From Spirochaetaceae bacterium (GTDB taxonomy: Bacteria > Spirochaetota > Spirochaetia > Treponematales > Breznakiellaceae), in NCBI GenBank assembly GCA_031255115.1, contig JAIRTD010000161.1, forward strand, positions 1 through 5,667: a stretch of 5,667 nucleotides of DNA. Reading direction: 5' to 3'. The position numbers were made by a program, and so were the translations under genes. Below, piece after piece: positions 1 through 5,558 of the stretch. The first letter of the stretch is position 1. Every line of letters begins with the position of its first letter. The notes under the pieces were generated by a model. The model saw nothing but the letters and a program-made list of their open reading frames with translations. It was not told the DNA's origin and did not search any database.

Positions 1-2
1 GG

Positions 3-263
3 CGTTTTGATTTTATGAAGAACGTAATGATTTGTTTGCTGCACTTGGGTGTAAAAGAGAATAAATGTATGGTTGCCACCCACATGTTAAATAATTATAT
101 TTTATCCTCCGTGTCCGACGAGATTTTTTTTCGTTCTTTCCCCTCGGATGCCCCCAACCCCTACGAGGCGATCCTGGGGAGTAATTTTGAATGGCTGTCC
201 TTTGACGAACAGTTTAACTGCGGGCTGGAAGTTTTATTCACCGGTTTTAAGACGCTAAAATAA
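3..263 (+). CDS. TetR/AcrR-type regulator, C-terminal fragment (5' end outside window)
   Basis: The frame is open from the window edge to TAA at 261-263, so this is probably the 3' end of a longer gene rather than a small gene starting at ATG 15; no ribosome binding site is seen before ATG 15. About 86 residues are visible. They contain a helix-like stretch near ICLLHLGVKE, then LNNYIL, an acidic/aromatic segment, and the ending FDEQFNCGLEVLFTGFKTL. The pattern 'dEqFe-GLe-LL-GL' just before the C-terminus is typical of the ligand-binding domain of TetR-family repressors. The DNA-binding N-terminal part lies outside the window, so the assignment rests only on this tail pattern. The gene points toward the MFS transporter on the opposite strand; a TetR regulator beside an efflux-type transporter is a common pairing, but control of that transporter is an inference. 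The segment is AT-richer than the genes to its right. It could instead be an unrelated hypothetical protein. Confidence 0.5.
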   Translation, partial: RFDFMKNVMICLLHLGVKENKCMVATHMLNNYILSSVSDEIFFRSFPSDAPNPYEAILGSNFEWLSFDEQFNCGLEVLFTGFKTLK

Positions 264-332
264 TATTCTGTATTCGTGCCGAAGGAGTCTAATATCCAGA
301 TACCCGCTTACTGGTTTGATTCAACCTCGTGG

Positions 333-1640
333 TTAAAAACCTCTGTTCCTTTTTGTTTTAATTGTCGCCGCGTAGAGCGTATTGAGCAGCCCGAGAAAGG
401 CCGAAAGGGCAAAAAGGACCTCAATGCCCACGGCTGCCCACAAAAAGCCGCCGAGGAGGGCGATGAGTATGCTGATCGCGTGGTTTACCGAAATGCCCGT
501 GGATAGGGTGGCGGTAAGTTCTTCTTTGTTAGCCGCTATGTCCTGGACATATACATTGCTTGCCATGCTGGCAAGGGAAATAACCGAATCAAGGACAAAG
601 TTGACGCATATCACCATGTAGGCTATGTGCAGGGGAAAGAGATGATGGGCAAAGCCGTAAAAGAAACAAACGACCATGAGTATGAGCGTATCGGTGACCA
701 TGACGAATTTGTATCCGACTCTGTCAATGAGTTTTCCTATAAGGGGGCTGAAAATAGCGCCGAATACCGCGCAGACGGCCAGGAGCAGGGCTATTACCGA
801 AGTATCGGCCCGGTATTTTAATATGAGCACATAGGGGGCAAAGGTGATAAAAATCTGTTTGCGGCTGCCGTAGAACACTTCGAGCATGTAGTACTTAAAG
901 AATTTTTTCGCAAAATAAAAACGCCGCCGCTTTCCTATGATGGCGGTTTCCTGTATGGCGAGGGATACCAGCATGGCGCCGGTCATCAGGGCCGCTCCGG
1001 CGGCAAAAACAATCTTAAACTGGGTGATATTGGTTCTTGAAAAGCCAAAACGCGAAAAAACAAAAAAGAGTCCCGTAACAATAACAAAACCCGCTATGTT
1101 TCCAAGCTGGCCCAGGGCGCTGGTTATGCCCAGGGACGCGCCGCCCTGGGTACTCTTGGCCAGTTCAAGGGAAAGGGTGCTCCGCACCGGCATGGTAATG
1201 TGTTCCCCGGCGCTGTAAACCACCATAAAGAGAATCACGACGAATTTTCCCGTACCGGCAAGGAGAAGCCCGAAAAGCCCGGCGGCCATAATGGCCGTGC
1301 TGATTTTGAATATACGGCTCTGGGTAAGACGGTACATCAGGGCGAGAACAAGCATCACCAGGAGGCCGGGAAGTTCCCGGAAGAACTCGACAATGCCCCG
1401 TTCAAAAGCGTTTATATGTACCAGTTCGGCAAGATAATTATCCTGTACGCCCTTGTATAAGCCAAAAGAAATACCTGAAAGAATCAGGACACAGAGAAAA
1501 CGGCCGACCTTTACGTCGCTTCGGTAAATGTTCTTTATAAAAGAAACGCCTTTTTTTGCTGTTTCCGCCCGCGCAGTCTGCTCTGTTTTGCCGTACTCTC
1601 CGGCGTCCTGACTGCCTGACGCCCCGCCTGTTTGCTGCAT
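333..1640 (-). CDS. MFS transporter, 12 predicted membrane segments
   Basis: A major facilitator superfamily permease of the inner membrane; the substrate cannot be told from sequence. With the start chosen here it has 435 residues. A polar, Gly/Thr/Ala/Glu-rich N-terminal extension of about 45 residues is followed by roughly 12 hydrophobic helices, near 47-64, 83-102, 112-130, 133-149, 169-195, 209-229, 262-276, 280-301, 312-332, 338-358, 379-402 and 405-426. A basic loop (KRRRFYFAKKFFK, 237-249) separates the two six-helix halves. GKLIDRVGYKF (302-312), between helices 8 and 9, matches the MFS motif-A pattern G-x-L-x-D-R-x-G-x-k. The reading frame extends upstream to TTG 1715 and ATG 1658, but only ATG 1640 has a credible Shine-Dalgarno (GAGGG, complement of 1645-1649), so 1640 is preferred. 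It is divergent from the MBL hydrolase gene and convergent with the TetR-like fragment. Family call is firm; drug efflux versus nutrient uptake is open. Confidence 0.9.
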   Translation of the reverse strand: MQQTGGASGSQDAGEYGKTEQTARAETAKKGVSFIKNIYRSDVKVGRFLCVLILSGISFGLYKGVQDNYLAELVHINAFERGIVEFFRELPGLLVMLVLALMYRLTQSRIFKISTAIMAAGLFGLLLAGTGKFVVILFMVVYSAGEHITMPVRSTLSLELAKSTQGGASLGITSALGQLGNIAGFVIVTGLFFVFSRFGFSRTNITQFKIVFAAGAALMTGAMLVSLAIQETAIIGKRRRFYFAKKFFKYYMLEVFYGSRKQIFITFAPYVLILKYRADTSVIALLLAVCAVFGAIFSPLIGKLIDRVGYKFVMVTDTLILMVVCFFYGFAHHLFPLHIAYMVICVNFVLDSVISLASMASNVYVQDIAANKEELTATLSTGISVNHAISILIALLGGFLWAAVGIEVLFALSAFLGLLNTLYAATIKTKRNRGF

Positions 1641-1644
1641 ACTA

Positions 1645-1649
1645 CCCTC
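1645..1649 (-). promoter_or_regulatory. Ribosome binding site deciding the MFS start
   Basis: On the - strand GAGGG lies 4 nt before ATG 1640. The two upstream in-frame alternatives, TTG 1715 and ATG 1658, have no purine-rich box at a workable distance. This supports the 435-residue protein over the 460-residue and 454-residue versions. Confidence 0.6.
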
Positions 1650-1671
1650 GGTTCCCATTAAACCATATCGG

Positions 1672-1705
1672 CGGGACAGGGGCAATACCGCCGGATTCTG
1701 TCCCG
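1672..1705. repeat. 8-bp perfect inverted repeat in MFS leader
   Basis: CGGGACAG at 1672-1679 and CTGTCCCG at 1698-1705 are exact reverse complements, separated by 18 nt that contain a small nested GGC/GCC pairing (1681-1683 with 1690-1692). The repeat lies 32 nt upstream of the preferred MFS start. It would form a leader hairpin in the leftward mRNA, or could serve as a two-fold symmetric protein-binding site between the divergent genes. It would overlap the coding frame only if the distal TTG 1715 start were used. Confidence 0.5.
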
Positions 1706-1732
1706 GCAAACTCAAACCCGCGGCGCGTAAAA

Positions 1733-1761
1733 TTGACAGCTTAAAACTTATGTGCCAGAAT
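1733..1761 (+). promoter_or_regulatory. Sigma-70-type promoter for the MBL hydrolase gene
   Basis: A perfect -35 hexamer TTGACA (1733-1738) is followed by a 17-nt spacer and CAGAAT (1756-1761), which matches TATAAT at four of six positions. TG at 1753-1754, one base before the -10, gives the extended -10 arrangement that often compensates for a weaker -10. Transcription would be expected to start near 1767-1769, giving a very short leader of about 25 nt before ATG 1793. Confidence 0.65.
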
Positions 1762-1764
1762 TAC

Positions 1765-1784
1765 CCTTGTATGACGGTACAAGG
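1765..1784 (+). promoter_or_regulatory. 7-bp inverted repeat at the predicted transcript start, overlapping the Shine-Dalgarno
   Basis: CCTTGTA (1765-1771) and TACAAGG (1778-1784) are exact reverse complements around a 6-nt centre. The right arm covers the first four bases of the Shine-Dalgarno AAGGAGG (1781-1787) of the hydrolase gene, and the left arm falls on the predicted start of transcription. As DNA it has the size and symmetry of a repressor operator placed just after a promoter. As RNA it could mask the ribosome binding site, provided the transcript begins early enough to include the left arm. Confidence 0.5.
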
Positions 1785-1792
1785 AGGACGAA

Positions 1793-2632
1793 ATGAAACA
1801 GGGAATATTTTGGGGACTTCTTTTCGGTTCAATGGCTGTTCAGGGTTTTGCCCAGGAAGAGCTGATTTTTTCTTATAAGGTCGGACGCTTTGAAGTCCAC
1901 ATGCTGGTCGAAAACCGCGGGCCCGGACGGAGTTCAATACTCATAGGCGCGGACGCGGCGCTTTTACAGCAGTACCTCCCTGGGGGGAATTTTCAGTCTG
2001 AAGTAAACACCTTCCTCATCAGGAGCCCCGAGCGTACCATCGTGGTGGACACCGGCTTCGGCACGACCATATTTGACAGCATGAACCGTCTTGGCGTGAG
2101 CCCCGCCGATGTTGACGCCGTACTCATTACCCACATGCACGGTGACCATATAGGGGGCCTCCAGAAGGACGGCAGAGCCCTCTTTCCCAGGGCCCTGGTA
2201 TACCTTGCCAGACAGGAGCGGGAATACTGGGCGAACCAGAGCGTCGCTTCGAGCCTTGCCCCGTATAGGGACCGGATCAGAACCTTTGTTCCCGGAGAAC
2301 TGGGTTCTCGCCTGGAAGAACTCCTCCCCGGAATCAGCGCCATAGCAGCCTTTGGTCATACGCCGGGACATACGGCTTTTCTTGTCAGCTCCGAAAACCA
2401 AAGCCTTTTAATCTGGGGCGACCTGATGCACGTCATGGACATTCAGTTTCCCAGGCCCGACATATCGGTTACCTACGATGTTGACCCCGTTGCCGCCGCC
2501 GATATACGCAAAAAAATTCTCGCCTATGTGGCTGCAAACAATATCCCCATAGCGGGCATGCATCTTATATACCCGGCCCTGGGAACGGTAAGCGCCCAGG
2601 GTTCAGGCTACCGCTTCAACGCCGCCCGATGA
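1793..2632 (+). CDS. Exported MBL-fold metallohydrolase (lactonase/esterase-like)
   Basis: A 279-residue metallo-beta-lactamase-fold hydrolase. ATG 1793 is preceded by a strong AAGGAGG (1781-1787). Residues 1-20 look like a Sec signal peptide: Lys2, a hydrophobic core over about 4-16, and a plausible cleavage after GFA (18-20), so the enzyme is probably periplasmic or secreted. The fold signature HMHGDH is at 114-119 (His114, His116, Asp118, His119). Further expected ligands are His193 in TPGH, Asp210 in WGD and His257 in GMH, a complete set for a two-metal site. VVDTGFG (84-90) is the usual strand before it. This layout resembles the branch that includes N-acyl-homoserine lactonases and methyl-parathion-hydrolase-like enzymes, but substrate is not predictable and true beta-lactamase activity is not implied. 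The stop abuts the next reading frame, suggesting co-transcription with the glycerate kinase downstream. Confidence 0.88.
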   Translation: MKQGIFWGLLFGSMAVQGFAQEELIFSYKVGRFEVHMLVENRGPGRSSILIGADAALLQQYLPGGNFQSEVNTFLIRSPERTIVVDTGFGTTIFDSMNRLGVSPADVDAVLITHMHGDHIGGLQKDGRALFPRALVYLARQEREYWANQSVASSLAPYRDRIRTFVPGELGSRLEELLPGISAIAAFGHTPGHTAFLVSSENQSLLIWGDLMHVMDIQFPRPDISVTYDVDPVAAADIRKKILAYVAANNIPIAGMHLIYPALGTVSAQGSGYRFNAAR

Positions 2633-2652
2633 ATGGGCGCAAACTATACTCC

Positions 2653-2658
2653 GGGGAG
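2653..2658 (+). promoter_or_regulatory. Ribosome binding site deciding the glycerate kinase start
   Basis: GGGGAG lies 7 nt before ATG 2666. The earlier in-frame ATG at 2633, which directly follows the hydrolase stop, has only pyrimidine/GC sequence upstream and no recognisable box, so 2666 is preferred. Confidence 0.6.
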
Positions 2659-2665
2659 AACCGCT

Positions 2666-3901
2666 ATGGAAAAACTGTACCGTGACGCGAAGACTTTGGT
2701 GGAACAGTCCATCAAAGAAAATATGCCCCAGGCCGCGGTGCATAACGCCCTTAAAAACCATGCCTTTGGGGGGGCCGTCTATGCGCTGGCCATAGGCAAG
2801 GCGGCCTGGACTATGGCCCAGGCTGCCAGAGAGAGCCTTGGGGACCGTATCAAAAAGGGGATAGTGATTACCAAATACGGCCACGCCGCCGGCCCTGTTC
2901 CTGGTTTTGACGTATACGAGGCCGGTCATCCCCTGTCTGACGAAAACACCATTATGGCGACAGGCAGGGCCATTGAGCTGGCGGAAAGCCTTAAAGAAGG
3001 CGACGAGCTTTTGTTCCTCATTTCCGGAGGAGGTTCGGCGCTTTTTGAAAAACCCCTTCCCGGCCTGAGCCTGGACGATATTGTCGATGTCAACAACCAG
3101 CTTTTGGCCTCAGGCGCGGATATTGTAGAAATCAACATGATACGCAAGCGGCTTTCCAGCGTAAAGGCCGGCCGTTTTGCCCGGCTCTGCGCTCCCGCCA
3201 GGGTTTTTACCGTGGTGCTCTCCGATGTGCTGGGAGACCGGCTTGATTCCATAGCCTCGGGCCCCGCCGCGCCGGATCTTTCCACCGCCGGAGAAGCCCT
3301 GGCCGTGGCCGAAAAATACGGCCTCAACTTGAGCAAGAAAATGCGGGATTATCTTGAAGAAGAAACGCCCAAATCCCTTGACAATGTAGAAACCGTGATT
3401 ACAGGCAGCGTGCGCACCCTCTGTGAAAGCGCCGCGGGTATTGCCGCCGGATTGGGCTATACGCCCCATATACTAAGCGCCGACATGAACTGCGAGGCGC
3501 GGGAGGCGGGGCGGCTTATCGCGTCCATGGCAAGGCAGATAAAATACAGGCCCAATCCGCCCTGCGCGGTGATACTGGGCGGCGAAACGGTGGTACACCT
3601 TAAAGGCAGCGGCAAGGGGGGTCGGAACCAGGAGCTGGCCCTTGCCGCGGCGGAAGGAATCGCCGGTCTCAAGGGGCTTTTGATCTTTTCGTTCGGCTCC
3701 GACGGCACCGACGGGCCAACCGACGCCGCCGGGGCCTGGGTTGACGGCGCTACGGCGGGGAAGCTTGCAGAAAAGGGCTTGCGGATTCAGGACGTACTGG
3801 ATAACAACGACGCCTACCATGCCCTTGACGCCATTGACGCCCTTATAAAAACCGGCCCCACCGGGACCAATGTAAACGATATTGCCGTTATCCTCGCCTA
3901 A
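2666..3901 (+). CDS. Glycerate 2-kinase, GckA/TtuD (DUF4147 + MOFRL) family
   Basis: Predicted cytoplasmic ATP-dependent kinase converting D-glycerate to 2-phosphoglycerate, which enters lower glycolysis. At 411 residues it is close to the usual family length. Using Met 2666 as residue 1: AIGKAAW (42-48, with the conserved active-site Lys45), GHPLSDENT (87-95), the glycine-rich LISGGGSAL (118-126), MIRKRLSSVKAG (158-169) and LSDVLGD (185-191) belong to the N-terminal DUF4147 part. GGETVV (305-310), GSGKGGRNQE (314-323, with conserved Arg320) and GSDGTDGPTDAAGA (344-357) form the C-terminal MOFRL part. No expected motif is missing. An in-frame ATG at 2633 would add 11 residues but lacks a ribosome binding site. 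It probably shares a transcript with the exported hydrolase 33 nt upstream; that pairing suggests use of a glycerate-yielding compound, which is speculation. The family also contains hydroxypyruvate-reductase misannotations (ttuD); kinase is the better name. Confidence 0.93.
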   Translation: MEKLYRDAKTLVEQSIKENMPQAAVHNALKNHAFGGAVYALAIGKAAWTMAQAARESLGDRIKKGIVITKYGHAAGPVPGFDVYEAGHPLSDENTIMATGRAIELAESLKEGDELLFLISGGGSALFEKPLPGLSLDDIVDVNNQLLASGADIVEINMIRKRLSSVKAGRFARLCAPARVFTVVLSDVLGDRLDSIASGPAAPDLSTAGEALAVAEKYGLNLSKKMRDYLEEETPKSLDNVETVITGSVRTLCESAAGIAAGLGYTPHILSADMNCEAREAGRLIASMARQIKYRPNPPCAVILGGETVVHLKGSGKGGRNQELALAAAEGIAGLKGLLIFSFGSDGTDGPTDAAGAWVDGATAGKLAEKGLRIQDVLDNNDAYHALDAIDALIKTGPTGTNVNDIAVILA

Positions 3902-3923
3902 AGCCCGGATAAAGGTAATCGGC

Positions 3924-3938
3924 GGGGCCTAAGGCCCC
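3924..3938 (+). terminator. GC-rich hairpin after the glycerate kinase, possible terminator
   Basis: GGGGCC (3924-3929), loop TAA, GGCCCC (3933-3938) forms a compact 6-bp all-GC stem 22 nt after the stop codon. It is followed by only two T residues and then GAAGAAAG, so the U-tract of a classical intrinsic terminator is missing. It may end or attenuate the transcript, or merely protect its 3' end. Confidence 0.4.
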
Positions 3939-3958
3939 TTGAAGAAAGCTCAATTCAA

Positions 3959-3987
3959 TAGTAGAGTTATAAGCGATGACTCTACTA
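3959..3987 (+). promoter_or_regulatory. 9-bp perfect palindrome enclosing a -10-like box, cheW leader
   Basis: TAGTAGAGT (3959-3967) and ACTCTACTA (3979-3987) are exact reverse complements with an 11-nt centre. In RNA the stem could extend by three more pairs (one G-U) to a 5-nt loop. The centre begins with TATAAG (3968-3973), five of six matches to a -10 hexamer. No good -35 lies 16-18 nt upstream of it. A weaker alternative is TTGAAG (3939-3944) with TAGAGT (3962-3967), 17 nt apart. The element ends 9 nt before the cheW Shine-Dalgarno, so it could be an operator on the cheW promoter or a leader stem-loop. Confidence 0.5.
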
Positions 3988-4008
3988 ATGTGTTAAGAGG
4001 GGAGCGCT

Positions 4009-4488
4009 ATGGCCGACACAGATACCCAAAGTCAGTTAGTTACCTTCCATCTTGCGGAAGAACTTTATGGCATAGATATTATGGACGTTAAAGAAATAGT
4101 GAGGGTACAGGCCGTACGGGCCATACCCAACGCCCCGTCCTATGTGGAAGGGATATTTAACCTCCGGGGAGAGATTATTCCCATAATCAATCTCCACAAA
4201 CGGTTTCACCTTAAAAAGCCCGTAATCGCCGAGGGGGACGAACTACTCTCAGGTTTTATCATCATTGATCTGGACGGAATGAAACTCGGCGTCATTATAG
4301 ACCGGGTCTCCAGGGTAGTTACCATAGAGAAAGAAGAGGTGCAGCCCCCTCCCCAGATGCTTTCAGGCATAGGCGCCGAATACATACGGGGAGTGGTCAG
4401 GCAGGAACAGGGCTATCTCATCATTCTCAATATCCGGGATCTCTTTAATCCCAGAGAATTGCAGAAAATCAGCGAATTGAGAAGATAA
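4009..4488 (+). CDS. cheW: Chemotaxis coupling protein CheW
   Basis: A 159-residue single-domain CheW, the usual length for a stand-alone coupling protein. It bridges methyl-accepting chemoreceptors and the kinase CheA in cytoplasmic arrays. The whole protein is one CheW domain: VTFHLAEELYGIDIMDVKEI near 11-30, the hallmark GIFNLRGEIIPIINL at 48-62 (NLRG at 51-54, whose arginine is the conserved receptor/kinase-interface residue), and the second-half signature IIDLDGMKLGVIIDRVSRV near 85-103. The C-terminal part carries GIGAEYIRGVVR (120-131). A Shine-Dalgarno AGAGGGG (3996-4002) sits 6 nt before ATG 4009. The next gene starts 8 nt after the stop, so the two are very likely co-transcribed. 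No cheA, receptor or cheY is in the window, so this is probably a cheW separated from the main chemotaxis cluster, or one of several copies. Confidence 0.96.
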   Translation: MADTDTQSQLVTFHLAEELYGIDIMDVKEIVRVQAVRAIPNAPSYVEGIFNLRGEIIPIINLHKRFHLKKPVIAEGDELLSGFIIIDLDGMKLGVIIDRVSRVVTIEKEEVQPPPQMLSGIGAEYIRGVVRQEQGYLIILNIRDLFNPRELQKISELRR

Positions 4489-4496
4489 GGGTTTTC

Positions 4497-5525
4497 ATGA
4501 AAATTGAAGTTTATTCTCCAACCATACGCCGGAAGGAGATGGACGCTGTCCTCACCGCGATGGTAGAAGATAATATAGGCCCCGGGGAACAGTCCCAAAA
4601 ACTCGTGCAAATCGCCCGGGAATACCTTCATTTTGACTACTGCCTTCCCCTGCGGAGTCCTGCGGTGGCGCTGGCCTTTGCCCTCAAGGCCCTTGACCTG
4701 CATGACGGAGACGGGGTGCTGCTCTCGGCCCTTGCGCCCAGGTACTGCGCCTGGGTGCTGGAATCCATGCGTCTTTTTCCTATATACTGCGATACTGCGC
4801 CTTCTTCGGTCCTGCTTTCTGCCGAAACAATCGCCGCCGCCGCGGCTGGAAAATCACCCAAGGCCCTGCTCGTACACCATGTACTGGGTTTTGCGCCCGA
4901 CATGGCGGCCCTTGCCGAAACGGGCGTCCCCATCATCGAAGACTGTTCCCGCAGTTACGCCCCGCCTGCGGGCGAAGAAGAAAAAACCGAAAAGGGCGGG
5001 GCGGTGTTTTCTATATTGGGACTTGAAGAAAGGGACGCGCTTACCGCTGGAGGCGGGGCCCTGCTCTACGCCCTGACCCGCCGCGATTCGGGCCCTCTGC
5101 GGAATCTTGAGTTCCCCAGGGAGTACAGCCTCCCTGACATTAACGCGGCGCTGGCCCAGATTCAGTTTAAGGAAGCGGCGCGTAATCACGCCAGACGCCG
5201 GGATATAGCCCAGGTGTATACCCAGGCGGCCCTGCGGACCAGGCACAAACATATAGTGCGGAACGACAAACCTGAATATAATAATTACGCCTTCCCCCTG
5301 ATTATTGAGACCGGCATGAAGGATGTGATAAGCTATGGCAAGCGCAAGGAGGTTTCGGTGGAATACGCCTTTGAGGACACCCTCATGGGAGCGGGTCTTG
5401 TTCCCAAAGAATCCTGCCCGGAAGCCTATTCATTATCGCTCCGGACGGCCATCTTTCCCCTTTACCCCCGGCTGAGTTCAAGCCAGATAACAAAAGTTTC
5501 CAAATTCCTTTCGGCTCTGCCGTGA
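4497..5525 (+). CDS. DegT/DnrJ/EryC1-fold protein lacking the PLP lysine (degenerate aminotransferase homologue)
   Basis: 342 residues with the outline of the sugar-aminotransferase family DegT/DnrJ/EryC1/StrS, slightly shorter than the usual 360-400. Recognisable landmarks are IGPGEQSQKLVQIAREY (27-43), HHVLGFAPDM (127-136), IIEDCSRSY (146-154, Asp149 being the PLP-ring aspartate position), LPDINAALAQIQFKE (212-226), RRRDIAQVY (233-241), and the C-terminal run from EAYSLSLRTAIFPLYPRL to SKFL (309-338). Key catalytic features are changed. The phosphate-binding 'SGT-AL' motif reads SPAVAL (54-59), and the lysine in the usual 'FSF--K-LT-GEGG' segment is absent: residues 171-187 (bases 5007-5057) run from FSIL to LTAGGG with Glu/Glu/Arg at 177-179 where the lysine should fall. 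No lysine occurs between 166 and 225. It is therefore unlikely to be a classical PLP transaminase and may be structural, regulatory or a lysine-independent enzyme. ATG 4497 follows AAGGG overlapping the cheW stop. Confidence 0.8.
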   Translation: MKIEVYSPTIRRKEMDAVLTAMVEDNIGPGEQSQKLVQIAREYLHFDYCLPLRSPAVALAFALKALDLHDGDGVLLSALAPRYCAWVLESMRLFPIYCDTAPSSVLLSAETIAAAAAGKSPKALLVHHVLGFAPDMAALAETGVPIIEDCSRSYAPPAGEEEKTEKGGAVFSILGLEERDALTAGGGALLYALTRRDSGPLRNLEFPREYSLPDINAALAQIQFKEAARNHARRRDIAQVYTQAALRTRHKHIVRNDKPEYNNYAFPLIIETGMKDVISYGKRKEVSVEYAFEDTLMGAGLVPKESCPEAYSLSLRTAIFPLYPRLSSSQITKVSKFLSALP

Positions 5526-5558
5526 TATGGAGTTATACGCCGCCTAATGGAGTCAGCT

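Noticed and set aside
323..334. AACC-TCGT-GGTT hairpin at the end of the MFS gene, as a bidirectional terminator for the convergent pair
   Set aside because: Only 4 bp of mixed stem, overlaps the MFS stop codon, and no clear U-tract lies directly after it on either strand.
382..1460. Open frames on the + strand across the MFS gene
   Set aside because: They run antisense to a clear 12-helix transporter and show no domain pattern; they follow from the codon bias of the real gene.
1964..2401. Two - strand open frames across the MBL hydrolase gene
   Set aside because: The + strand frame has a signal peptide, HxHxDH and all metal ligands; the opposite frames have nothing recognisable.
2926..3820. 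Several overlapping open frames on the - strand opposite the glycerate kinase (83-136 codons)
   Set aside because: They are mirror frames of a GC-rich, strongly conserved gene, have low-complexity or no recognisable protein content, and no ribosome binding sites were noticed for them.
3953..3988. Possible flagellar sigma-28 promoter before cheW (AGCGATGA resembling GCCGATAA; TAGAGTTA resembling TAAAGTTT)
   Set aside because: The two half-matches cannot be placed together at the required spacing, so neither gives a convincing full promoter.
4633..5252. Alternative + and - strand open frames within the DegT-like gene
   Set aside because: Arg/Pro/Ser-rich shadow translations without family motifs; the 342-codon frame matches the aminotransferase fold along its whole length.
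5527..5553. Direct repeat ATGGAGT (5527-5533 and 5547-5553) and a six-codon mini-ORF between the DegT-like and NAD kinase genes
   Set aside because: A 7-mer repeated twice is expected by chance around ribosome-binding sequences, and the mini-ORF has no ribosome binding site.
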